DNA of 64,000 nt from Dissophora ornata (lineage: Eukaryota > Mortierellomycota > Mortierellomycetes > Mortierellales > Mortierellaceae): contig MU616577.1 of the NCBI GenBank assembly GCA_025201705.1, positions 1 through 64,000 on the forward strand, read 5' to 3'. Both the position numbers and the translations under genes were made by a program. Numbering within the stretch: the first letter of the stretch is position 1; every line of letters begins with the position of its first letter. Below, one piece after another: positions 1-12,200 of this stretch. The notes under the pieces were generated by a model. That model saw only the letters and a list, made by a program, of their open reading frames with translations, did no database searches and was not told the DNA's origin.

Positions 1-52
1 TTTTGCCTGTTACTTATATTTGAATTGTTGAACACATTGGCACATGGTTTAG

Positions 53-1277
53 GCTGTGGATGCATATCCCGTCAGATAAAAAGGAAGTGATCCGTGGGTT
101 CTTGATCTACATCCAGTCCGAGATACTGAAGCGTGCTCACAAGCGTTTCTCGTTCGCGAATGGATCGATCGGCAACTTTTTCTTGACGGGGGCCCGTATG
201 TTCTTTGGATCCCTCGAGTCCGCCATCTTCTTGTTTGCAGCCATCACTGGCATCACAGAGCCCACCAGGGTCATTCCCGTGATCAACACCAACCATGGCA
301 TCGCCATTGCTGCACTCCTGAAGAACGGTAACACAATTTTGGGTCAGTGTGCTATTTCTCATCCATCGCTGGCCTCGTCCGGAGATAGTTTTAATATCGG
401 GCACGTTCAACCAAGTGCCAATTCTGTATCCACCACACCCGATGGATCCAAAACCCCCGATATTGCGACGTTGCTGTCATCCAGTCAACAGCAAGAAGAC
501 AGCTTCTCCACCTTGAAGTTGCTTCAGAATAACATTCACTTTGACAAGAGTCCAGCAAAGCCAAGTTCATTGCAGTCGAGGATCGCAAGACTGTATTATA
601 TCAACGAATATGGTCAAGAGATTTTCCCACCACCCAATCCGAAGCTGCTGTGTTCCCTGTCAGAGATGGAGACCCTAGTGTACTCGATTGGCTCGCTGTA
701 CACGTCGATCATCCCTTGCTTGATCTTGAAGGACGTGGGCCGTGGCATTGCCGAGTCAAGGTCACTCAAGAACAAGATCTTTATGCTGAATGGCACGAAC
801 GATCGAGAGACACCAGAATACACGGCGTTGGATTTTATCAGGGCGTTGACCAGTGCTCTGAACTACTCGCTCAAACTTTCAGTGCAATTCTGGCCCACTG
901 AGCACAAGCCCTCGCGGTATATTACGCATTTGATTTATCTCGACAATTCGGAGGTCCAAGTTGATTCATGGGGGATTGAGAAATTGGGAATCGAGTGTGT
1001 CCCATGTGTAGGACGTCGGGACCCGTCCTCTGGTCGACCTATTTATGACGAGGACAATTTGAACAAGATATTGGAGTCTATTCTCGATGGTTCGTGGTCA
1101 ACATCGACAACCACCACCACTGCTAGCTTTTCATCCTCCTCCTCCACTGCCAGCTCGACAAGACCTTCGACCCCGATCTCTATTCCTGCGACATCATCCT
1201 CCTCCTCCTCGAAACAAGCCTCGTCGACGTTGATATCATCGACATTGACAAACTCTATGACCGGTCTTGTTCTTTAA
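53..1277 (+). CDS. CofD/UPF0052 (YvcK-like) family protein, 5'-truncated by window edge
   Basis: The reading frame is already open when it emerges from a 3' splice site (AG at 51-52), so upstream exons lie outside the window; the ATG at 60 is internal. Family hallmarks visible: FANGSIGNFFLTGAR near the start of the frame, PVINTN, the conserved block YSIGSLYTSIIPCL, and LNGTNDRET followed by YTALDFIRAL. These match the CofD-like/gluconeogenesis-factor fold, a Rossmann-like family related to archaeal 2-phospho-L-lactate transferase and bacterial YvcK. The biochemical role of the fungal branch is not established, so no reaction is claimed. The last 70 residues are Ser/Thr-rich low complexity and end at TAA (1275-1277). 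Convergent with the zinc-finger gene downstream. Confidence 0.8.
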
Positions 1278-1850
1278 AAATATTTGCATTCTTTCTTAGT
1301 CATCTAGTAAATTCTAGTCCCCCCAAAACCTTTTTTTTTTTTTTGTGTGTGTGTGTTTCAACCTTGTTGTTTTTTTTTCCGTTTTTTCCTAACCACTTTC
1401 CTTCTGCAGGATCAATCGATCATTCTTGTACCTTTTCTTACAAAACATGGACATGAGGGACACACAAAAGAAAAAGAAAAAATACTGATTGTAAACAAAT
1501 CGACATACCCATCTTCTTCCGGCAATGCTCTGCATGTTATTTAGTTGCGTGTGTGTGATTGGTAATGATGAGTGGGCTCGAACGAATGGGAGGAGCCGCC
1601 TGAAGATCCAGGAACAGGTGAACACAAGGAAAAAAAGCAAAGAAGGAAACGGAGGAAAAAAAAAAATAATAATAAGCGAAGGCCCTCCTCTCATCTATTA
1701 GAACTAAATTATTACAAGTAGTTTGATCCGCATCTTTTTTTTGTGCATGTTAATATGTTTTTTTTTGGGTCTGCTCACTACGCTCATGCGTCTGCTCTGT
1801 GCTCTTTTCAAGTCTAGACTACCATTTCTCTAGTCTTTTCCTACGCCCTG
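1278..1850. other. Convergent 3' intergenic region
   Basis: Space between two convergent genes. It is A/T-rich with T and A homopolymers and a short (GT)n run near 1345, as expected for 3' UTRs and polyadenylation regions. I see no supported gene. Confidence 0.6.
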
Positions 1851-4800
1851 CTACCTCATTTTCCTCAACTCAGCAGCTCTCTCCGCCTTCATCACTGCAA
1901 TCCTCTCACTGTCCGTCAGATGCGTCTTTTTATGTCTTGTCACTTGGTCTGGTCTTGAAAACCTTTTATCACATCCGACATAGGGACACTGAAACGGTCG
2001 CTCACCCGTGTGTACTCTCAAATGCTTCGTAAGATTCGACGACTCTGCAAACCACTTGTCACACCCTTCAAATTTACATTTGAATGGTTTTTCGCCCGTG
2101 TGGACCCTGCGATGGATCGTCAGCGCTCCAGAGATTGAGAACTGTCGGCCACAACCCGGCTCCGTACACTTGAACGGTTTCTCACCCGTATGCGTTCTCA
2201 TGTGCTGCGCCATGATGTTTGCCTCCGAGAAACGCTTCTGGCAGATTTGACATTGAAATGGTTTGTCCCCCGTGTGGGTCTGGATATGTCTCATCGCCTT
2301 TTGACGTTGTCCAAACCCACGGCCCTGGCGGTCACAGTTGGTCCATTCGCAAATGTATTCCCCCTTTCCCATCCCAATGTGGTCCTCGCTCAGATGCGCT
2401 GTCAACGACTCAAACTGTGGAAACGAGAGCTTGCAACCACGCCAGAGACAAGGGTGGTGCTGGGCCTGCTGGAGAAGTTGCTCTTGTGCGGGCGACAGGT
2501 TATGGGACTCTTCTTGCTTGATAATGAACTGCATCGTCTCAGACGACGATGTATCCCACAGAGCCGGGCTGCTACTGTTTTCCACGCTCGTGGGAATGGC
2601 AGTAGGGATCGAGCTAGAGGACGACGGTGACAACGATGACAAGGTTGAGGATGGGGGTGGTCCTGAGTAACTTCTTAAATCCATGTCGATAAACTGAGAT
2701 GACAACTGCTGAGATAACTGCTGAGACAGCTGCTGCTGCGGTGGCAGTTGTTGAGGTAGATGATGTGGGGGATGTTGAGAGATATGCTGTGAAAGATGGT
2801 GATGTTGTGGAAGATGCTGTGGCAAATGTTGCTGTGACAAGTGCTGTGGCAGGTGCTGCTGAGGAAGATGCTGCTGTGACAGGTGTTCTTGGTGCAGGTG
2901 CTGTTGTGGCAGATGTTGCGACAGCAGTTGTTGTTGCCCCGCAGGCGCCATTGGAATCTGGTGGTGATAGTGTAGGTGCCACAGGAGCTGCGAGGCATCC
3001 CTATGCTCGGTCCAACACGATCCCCAATGACAGTAAATAGGTCCGCTCGTCTGCAGCGGTACATGCGAATTGGTCAGATGGTGAGAGAGATCGACCAAAG
3101 AACCGACCTCGACGTTGCAATTGGACCAGAGGCAGCGAGATCTACTTCGATCGATCGTCGAATATTGTTCTTCGTCTGTGAACATCGATTCTGGGGAATG
3201 GGGGGTGGACGACAAGGGGGTAAATGATAAGGGTGAGGAGAGGGGTGATTCAGAAAGGCGAGGTTTAGGATGATGTCGATGGTTCTGGTGATGACGGTTA
3301 TTATTATGTTGTTGACTGGATGAGAAGAGAGAAGCCTGTGCACGTTTGGATGGAAGTAGTGATGAAAACGTTGTTGATGTTACTGTGGGAGTTGTAGTAG
3401 TTAATATTGTTGCTTGTGGTGGAGATTGAGGGTGAGAGGGGGCGAATTCATCCAATGAGACGGAAGAGCACGTCGAGGATGAACGCGGAGAGCGGGAGGA
3501 GCAGCAGGAGGACGAAACGGAGGCGGTCGAGGCCGTTGTCTTGCAGGTCATGGAAGGCTCGATGTTTAGCGGTGATACTACTCCCTGGCCGGGTACTGGC
3601 CCTGGCACTGGCGGTGCTGCAACAACCCCAGCACTGTTGCAGCCAATGGCGGCGTTGCATCTAAGCAGACAGAGTTCAAAATTTGCAGATCGAGTCAGAG
3701 CATGAACGAGTACAAGATGTTGATTGCCAGTTGAGTTCAATTGAGGGGGGATGAAGAGTACAAGAGTATGAAAGTAAAAGAGCAGGAGAATGAACGGGGG
3801 ATGAAGACAACGATCGAGCATAGAATACAGGTGTAAGATCAAGGGAACAAGAGCCGGAGATTTTTTAATTTATAATAAACGCAGCGAACATGGTTCAAAA
3901 ACAAAGAGAGAGAAAAAAGAAACCAAAAAGAAAACCAAACCAAAAAGTGTGTGAACGCGCAAGGGACGTTGCACACATTAGGCTTTATTTTCTCGCCTGG
4001 TCGGATTTGGATTAGTCTCGGAATTCATTGTATTCCTGTGAAATACAAGGAGAATACAATACAAAGCGCCCAACAGCGAGAACAAACGAATGCGAAAAAA
4101 AATAAAAATAAAAAATAAAAAAATGCGGGCAGACACAGGTAGGTACAAACAACAAACAACACACTTACGCATCTGTCGCCACGAATGGTGTGCAGAACAC
4201 TAGCGGGGCCGAGGCGGACTCTGGTGCAACCGTGGCCTGTTGCTGAACCCGAATCGACTCAGACGGAGCTTGAGAGCACGTTGTCGTTGTAGACCAGGCC
4301 GTGGGAGCGATGGCTGAGACCAGCGTTGGTTCGGACATCGAGCTCAACGTTGGTGATGTTAATGTTATCATTGTTGTGGATGTTGTTGATGTCGTAGTAT
4401 TTAATTTAGGTGTCTCTGAGGTTGAATCTCCCCCACAGCACGTACTCTTCGTTGTCGTACTGGTCGGACAGACTATGCTCATTGCTTCAGGTGGTATTGC
4501 TAGTGATGATGTTAGTTCTGCTGCAGATCCTGGGCTGGTCACTGTGGCCTCAATCATTGCTGCGTCCGTCATGACCATGTCCGTGTCATCGTTATTGGCA
4601 GGGCTGCAGCAGCTGTCCCCTTGGTTGTGGTCGAAAATCTTTGCTTGTTTTGAATGGCAGCTTGTCGATTCAGCGCCTTTACCCTCGCCAAAGCATGGTG
4701 ACGACAGTAGCAGTGAAGACGTCGTGGTATATCCGTTGTCCTCTGTTCCCGAGAGAACTACCCCGCGCGGGATCAGATCTTGACAGCATGTCGAGTCCAT

Positions 4801-5313
4801 GCCGTCTCGCAACGTTGACTCAATGATACAGCACTCGATCTCATATAACGTGAGGCCATTGACAAGAACTGGTAACGACTCGGACTCGTTAGAGCAGTCC
4901 ATTGGTTCAGAGGTAATATCGGTGGTCGAGCATGGGGTACGTGGTACAGAGCCGGGTGAAGAAGAGCCGGCCAATGAAGGGGCACATGGCGATGGACAGC
5001 AAGAAGGAGCGACCCCAGTAGGCGAGGGTGTGGGGGCAGGGGCACAGACCGAAGGTGAACAGGAGAATGAAGAACGACAGCTGGAGGTGGTGGCGCTACT
5101 GTATGGTGATGCGATGCTTGAAGTTATTGCTCTTGGCACCGTCGAGACTGGGGGACAGTAGCGGTCCAGTGGCCCACAAGACGAGGGCGGCAGGCAGCAT
5201 TTGGTCATGACTGTATCAGAGGGTGCGGGGAATATTTGCTGTTGATGTGGTGCTGGTAGTTGCTGCAGGTACAAGAGGTGTGGAAGGGGCGAGGTTGCCG
5301 GGGATGAGGTCAT
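1851..5313 (-). CDS. Zap1-like C2H2 zinc-finger transcription factor
   Basis: Two-exon model: exon 1 5313-4169 (ATG at 5313), donor GTAAGT at 4168, acceptor CTGCTTAG ending at 3661 with CTGAC branch point about 40 nt upstream, exon 2 3660-1851. Phases join (2+1) into about 984 aa. Eight C2H2 fingers are visible: an isolated pair with CxWxxC spacing (about residues 558 and 592: CLWSNC, CHWGSC) and a C-terminal array of six (from about 786 to 962) linked by TGEKPF-type linkers. A separated sensor-like pair plus a C-terminal DNA-binding array resembles yeast Zap1/Aspergillus ZafA, activators of zinc-uptake genes. Exon 1 is Ser/Thr/Pro-rich with at least six Cys-Cys doublets. A Gln/His-rich linker lies between the finger groups. 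Continuous translation of intron sequence upstream of exon 2 adds a hydrophobic stretch that should not be included. An additional 5' exon cannot be excluded. Family call good; the zinc-sensing role is inference. Confidence 0.72.
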
Positions 5314-6239
5314 GGCACGAAGGAGAATAGAGTTGGGAAGTACGAATGGTTGTGCTGAACACAACGAGGAGGCCGAATGAATGTACCAATGGAATGAGGC
5401 GAAGTGAAACGGAGGAGTACTGTACAGCGAGCCGAAGGGGGATGAATGGAAGATGGATGGAATGGGATGAAGAGCTGCACGTCAGGAAAGTATATTAGAC
5501 ATTGAGTGGTTTCGGAGGATATGTATGAACGTCGATGGACGAAGAAGATAAAGAAGATGTGACATGCAAGAGAATGACAGTTGAGTAAAGATACAATACA
5601 CTACAGCCCTGTGGACTGAATGACCAATAATGGCAGGAATGGGGGGGTGGACACCAAAAACGTGCGCGCACAGGAGTAGCCCTGTGGAAGTGGGGGGTCA
5701 CTTTCCGGGCACTCGGATTTTTATTGCACCTTGATTGCGGTGCATGGTGCGGAGCGGAGACCAACAACCACGACCAGCGACGCAGGGTTCTTCTACCCGG
5801 GTACAAGAGCACCTCGATTGGTCAGCTCACTAATTTTTCCCAGCTGCCCGCTTCCATCAGCTCCCCTGCACCCCTGTTCTTTTCGAGGGGCCATGTTGTT
5901 GTTTGCGCCGAGTGTACACAGAGCACGCTGTTGTTTTGCGACTTTGATTTTCAGCGAGCCCCTTGAACATGTACCAACCATACATAGACTAATACTTCGA
6001 TTGTTCCCCCATTGTCCATGCCTCTCCCCTGTCTGCCATTCTTGTGCTATTGTACCCATTTTCTTAAACACCCCTTTGTGTGTAGAATACATTGGATTTT
6101 ATTTTGTCTGTTGATATACTTGAATGTGTGTTTGAATGCATGCATGCAAAGCCCCTCATGTGAAGAGAAGCACAAAGCAAAGATCGTCGTTTGTTTTTGT
6201 TTGTAGCTCGAAGTTTTGCAGTTGGTTGTTTGTTGGGGA
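5314..6239. promoter_or_regulatory. Spacer between HIR3-like 3' end and Zap1-like 5' end
   Basis: Both flanking genes run on the minus strand, so this holds the HIR3-like 3' UTR (high coordinates) and the promoter/5' UTR of the Zap1-like gene (low coordinates). No open frame here resembles a protein family. A short upstream exon of the Zap1-like gene could lie here, but I found no compelling one. Confidence 0.45.
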
Positions 6240-9200
6240 CTAGTGCATCGTCACATCCTCCTCAATCTTCGAGTTGCGTCGAGTACTTAAGCGTTTGGGC
6301 ATCACCCTCGTCCTGCTTTCTGTTGGACTACCGCTTCCATCATGGTCACCCGCCTTTTGTGACAGGTCCGATGCCTTGCCTCCATCTTCACACTCTGGAT
6401 CTGCATTGTCTCCTACATTCATTGCCTTGTCGCTGGCGTCACTGGCAGCAGCCACGGCCTCTGTACTCATAGGCTCTTCCGCGGTCGTAGATTCTTCCTC
6501 CTCTTGATCCTGGATAACTGTAGCACTGCCAAGATCAGTGTCCGGAGCCTCCGATACCGTCGTCGCCGTCTCCGCTTCTGCCTCCATCTCCGCACCAGGG
6601 CCATCTACCGCCTCTTCTTTACGATCTTGACTCAATACCTCGCTCCCCATTACAGTGTCATCAGACTCGTCACTTGGTCCCTGTGCTGCTGCTGGCGTTC
6701 CCTCCGGTGCAGGCTGGCTATCGGGGCCTGCAAGTTTGCTCTGTAACGACTGCGGTGCTTTGAGCGAAGGAGGCGGTGCCTTACACATGACCGTCGCTCT
6801 AGACGCCAATTCTGAGGCACTTATCTTCTTTCGAGTCTTCCAGTCCTCGATATCGGGCTCAACATCCATGCTTGAGCCATTATCGCCATCGCCAGCATTG
6901 ACGGATGGTGCTGGCGATGATGGCGTATCAGCACCAGAGGGGACAGTCATGTCGGTGCTGCTGGAAGCCTGGCTTCGGCTCTGGCTCTGGTCAGCAGCGG
7001 TGCGGCGATCGTTGCCTTTTGTCTCTTGTTCTCCGTCCCTGGAGTCATTGTCTTCAACAACAATCAAAGGTACCGATCCGTTGCTTGCTGCCGCCAGAGC
7101 CAATTGAGGACTAGTGTTCGTGGCGGCATTTGCACCTGCCTGAGCCTCTGTCGTCAGCTTAGCCATCTTGAGTCTCACGTCATCTTGATCGTCCTCCTCG
7201 TCCGTAGCCTGACCCCTCTTGGTAGATATCGTACTCTCTTCTTGTCCATCAGCTGCATGGCTTCTACTCTCGACTCCATTTGTACCATTAACTTCGCCAG
7301 AGGACGACGCATAGGGCTCCAAATTACTCGAAAGCTGCCTGACCAACTCTTTCGGATACAACTCCGCGCCACCAACTTCAATAAACAGTTTGCTATAGCA
7401 CACTGCCAAGAGACGACCCATTTGACCCTCGGCTGCCATCTTCTCGTTCAATTTCTTCAACTCACAAAGCCGCTGAAGGACAGCCAGGCCAGGAAGTTTA
7501 GCTGCCTGTTCAAACATCTTTGCCTCATAAATCGCGGCTTTTTCTCGAAACTCAGTCCTCGGGATCACTTCTGCTACAGGCAGTACAGGATCCGGTCCTA
7601 CTAGGTCTGCCAGCACTGCCAGGTACGAATCATACAGCAATTCCCAGATCTCCTTCAAATCAAGAAGGAGGCCATGGGCGCGCCGGATCTTTCTTGCAAG
7701 GCTATTCAGGGTTTCGACGTCGCTGGTTTCTTTGGCAAGGACAATGAGGAACTTTGTGTACTCTCCGACGTAGATAAAGTGTTTCCCACTGCGCTCAAAC
7801 TCGGGTTTCCAGACTGAGCTCACGAGCGTCTTCAGGTTGCTCTTGATCTGGAATAGACCGAGCATCTCAGTCTTGGCGCGCTCGACATCGTGATAAACAT
7901 TGTACAGGATCCAAGCTTGCTATGAATAGCAAAGTACTAAGGGTCAGCTCACCGAGGGAGTGCTGCAGATGTCTTGTCTAGGTAATCAAGAAACTTACCC
8001 TGTAGACAGGACGATGATGCCAGTGTCGCTTGTCCGTATGCCTGATCCTCGCGAGACCTTCGCACAACAACCGGAATGCATGCAATTTCTCCTTTTTCTG
8101 AATGTCGTCTTCGCTGGGTGGATCGGACTGTAAAACGTGCAGGTATTCCTTTGGGGGTTCAAAGATGAATGACTCTCCGTCCGTAGCGATCAGTTTCGAC
8201 TTGGTAAGAGTTTTAGACATTATGGATTCGACAACAGAAGGCTGATATATATAAAAAACCAAACGCTGCGTTAGGCAAGTCTTGCTCAAGTAGTGTTTTG
8301 TTCCCAGTAGTTGTATCAGGCTTTGTAACTGTACCTTGATCTTGTCATCGGTTAAATACTTGGACAACGTCGAAATTATCTTGTAGGCGGCATCAAAGAT
8401 CTTCTCATTGCTAGGTTGTCTATTCCTATGAGGCACCTTGTCGGCAGCCATCCTGTACAATGCCAGCACTTGAGTCGGTTTCCCACTCAGTTTCTCAAGA
8501 CACTTTCCAAGCATCAGTGGTGTCCGCCAGTTTTGATCATTGAGCATCAATGACCGCTTAAAACAAAACGCTGCAAACTTGTAAACCTGTTCCTCTGTTG
8601 GCTCCGGGATCGGAATAGTGGTGGGTCCTCTCGCATCAGAGATCGTCTCTCCAGTACGATGCATGGCCTCCATCCGCATCGGTCTCGACATAATGCCGTG
8701 GATCAGGTTTCCGAAATCAAACCAAAATGTAGCCTGTCTTTGATACCACTCTTGGTCCACGTCTATATCTATATCCATAGGCCCATGCTTATCGCTTAAA
8801 TCCGCGCTTGTTTCAGACCCGCGATCCTCTGAGGCCGCCCTCTCACGTCCAGTGCTCTCCTGACTGAGCTCAATCAAGGATGGTTTCACCTCATTCTCAG
8901 CCTGGCTATCAGATTTGCGGGGAACGTTTCCATTGCTGTTGCTTCGATATGTTCTCTTTGGCGCCAGTCTGACAGCCTGCGAGAAGCAATGGAACGCCAT
9001 CTTTTGCAGATCGGTAATTTTTGAAAAATTGTTTTTGATATCCAGGGCACTGAAGACCAAGTTCTCGTCCGCTAGGAACGCGTAGCAGGTCGCCAGTGAA
9101 TACCAAGAGTCCCAGCAGTTCGGGTTCACATGGATATCGGTCCTGAACTGATCGATAGCATGCTGCAGATCTTCCAGTGGCTTGAACTGGTTATTCTTGG

Positions 9201-12200
9201 CCTTGTTCCTGAACTGCGCCAGGAAGATTTTACCTTGGATTGCATAAATTCTCCTATACACTGAAGGAAGTTTGCTCGATGGAGGCTGTTGCATCGTGGG
9301 GAGGCAGTCTTTAGAATTAACTTGAATGGCCTCCGCAAAGTTGATCTCTGAGGCAAGATAACTGTCGATGATCTGACGATTCATCTCGAGGACAGAGTTG
9401 GTCTCATATGGTGGTGCTCCCAAAGCCTCTTCCACGCGATCAACTGCATCTTTGAGGTCGCCTCTGACCTGCCCGCGCAAAACTCTATCAGACAACGAGC
9501 GCTCGAGCAGTGGGAAGAACTCTGTTGCAGCCTTCTTGTCAAAGTCGACTGGTTCGGTAGAATGTTCAATAGGGTATTGTCCGTCCACCTGTCACGTTCA
9601 AAGTAATGAAATGTTAACGGCATCCTACTTTCATCATACAAGTCTAGAAGATTTCGAATAGCAAATGCTACTTACGCTAAGCGATATTCCGTAGAAGCAA
9701 TAGTAGCATTGGTTTTCTTCCTTGCGGTAAAATGGCCCCTGCATTGGCGACGAAATTTTAAGTGCCAGCTTGATGAGTTGATCTGTAAAGGAACAAACGG
9801 TTATCAGAATATGGTAATAATTCGATGGGAATGAACCCTTTGCAGGCTTTACACAGTGGTAGCCGTCTTACTGTTGTCAACTCCGCAGATTCCACGGACA
9901 CCAAGATCATCGTGGACTAGTGCGATGAGCTCCATATACAGTTCCTGTAATGGACACTTGTAAATACCCAGAGGCGTTGAAGAGTTCGTAGTCAAAGGCT
10001 GTGAGAGAACACGCTTGACTGTTTCAGAGTCCATGTTCATCGCCTTCACATCTAATGGCTGCGTATTCAACAACATGGGATCTGTCATAATCTGATCCTT
10101 ATCCTCAGAGACCGCGCTACTTGAATCTCCTTGGATCCAGCCAGGAAGAAGTAGTAGCAGGACAAGCCACACTCGCACAAGCACCAGGTTGAACTGTTCG
10201 AGATGGGGCCGATGTTTGAGAAGAACCGGGTACGAAAGCTTAATATCGTCATCTACGAGTCGGTCTTGATGAAGTACATTCACGAAACCAAGTCTTGCGA
10301 TCGCCAAAACACAGCACACAAGTCTCTGGAGCATCCGAGTCTCGAGAGATCCAAGCAGATCTGACAGCGTTGTCGACTGTAGAGTTTCTCGCAAGAGATA
10401 AAGTGTTTGGCCGACTTGACCAAAGAGAAACCAGACCTCAGTTGCTTCGCTCTTATCTGTAATTGTATTCACAAGAGTCTCCACAACCAGAACAAACATC
10501 TCTGTAATGCAGTGGAACTGCTGCGACCGGTTTTCGAGCGCCTCGCAGGACTTGTACAGCAGACCCATGAGTTCCAGTCGCTCCGAAAGCGAGCCTCCGA
10601 TGGTGTCCGCAATGTCAGACTCCACGATTTCCACAGTTTCCTGGGATGATCGATTTGCAGTCACCTTTTTCAGAAATATTGGACCCAACCTCGTCATTAC
10701 CGCCCTATAGTCCTTTTCATCAAACAGCCTCGCCGAATCCAGAACATACTGATGAGTCTTTAGCCGACCAAGTCGCTCCTGTATCCGCCCAGCGTCCACC
10801 TTGGTATCGTATTTACTATATTAATTAGAGTTAAATCGAGCTGTCAGGGTCATATCGTAGGAAGCATGCCATGGTTTGTTACAGATACAAGGTCATACCA
10901 ATTGGGCATATGAAGGATGATCGACGAGTCTCCTTTGAGTTGTTGAACACACTCCTCAAATCGAGAGATGGCTTCCGCTGCATTCCCTAGACACTGAGCA
11001 CGTCGCCCCAGCATCCAGTTGAATCTGTATTAGAGAGGTCTATCAGCGTGTGTTCTTTCACCTCGTGTATCCCTATACAAAAGCGGAGACAGGGTCACGT
11101 ACCTCAGAGCTCCTGCACGGATCCAGGACACTGTGCTTGAGTGAATGTTGTTATTCGTTGGATATTTCGGTGAAGTCTCGAGTCCTAGACCAGCTAGGTA
11201 CAGCCACCGCTGAAACATCCTGTCAAGCTTAGCCACATGCTCAGCATCGACCTTCCTGGCTCCTCTTCCCTTCCTCGACACGACTGTAAATGGATGGAGG
11301 ATAGCGTGCACCATTTCGTCCAGATACATCTCGCATATTGACAAATACAGCTGTGGAATATAAAGAAAAGGACAGATTCGTAAGTCTGACGAGAATTCTA
11401 CTTGTACATTTTGAATATATAAGCGCATCCTTGCATACCTCCAATTGTATCCGCTGCTCAATCTCGTTGCTCATGTCGTCGGGTTGACTCTCCTGATGAA
11501 AGTACTCCAGTAATTGCTCCTCAATCATGAAAATGATGCTACTCAGAATGGGTTGCAGTCCAGAAGGCCATCGTTTCTGCCAATTTGATTCCGAATCCAG
11601 ATTTGTAAGCCCAGACATTACAACCATGACGAATTCGCAAAGGTACTCCACAATGCCCGAGTTTCGCTCGTTCGTCCTGTTGATAAAGTCGAGAAGTGCG
11701 GTATCGTCCTCAAAGAATGAATCAGTCGTTGGCTCATTCTTTTCTAGGTTGAAGATTGCAAAGTGGTTCGTTTTCTGCCTATGATATGACATTCAATATT
11801 TTCAAGCGAGGTCAGTTATTGCCTTGAAGTTATCAGCCGTACCATGAAGAAGGACAAGAGTCTGTACGTTACTGCTGGACATGTTCAATCGTCGAAGCCT
11901 GGACGAGGGCATTCGGGCGCTCCAGATGTTTGTTGAAAGTAATCAGCAGTCCAGACAACCCGCTTGGAAAGACATCCTCAAGCTTTAGAGAGTCTGGTGT
12001 GGTGCCAGAGATGTGAGCGTTCTCAATATCCATGCCAAACTTTGACAGCACGATCCTATACTTGGCTAAAATCTCTTGTTCCTCCTCTTCGCGTTTCCTC
12101 TTTGTTTCTTCGAACTGCTCGAGTTTATCCCTCACCCTCTTGGACGTCCTAATAAGATATAATCCAAGAGCTTAGTGGCCAAAAAAAAACACGGAAGAAA

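Noticed and set aside
2190..2670. Overlapping plus-strand frames across the zinc-finger region
   Set aside because: They are complements of the regular Cys/His codon pattern of the real minus-strand gene.
3661..3842. Hydrophobic N-terminal extension that would look like a signal/membrane anchor on the zinc-finger protein
   Set aside because: It is intron sequence: the frame here starts with a non-ATG codon, and a branch point and CTGCTTAG acceptor at 3661 join in phase to the GTAAGT donor at 4168.
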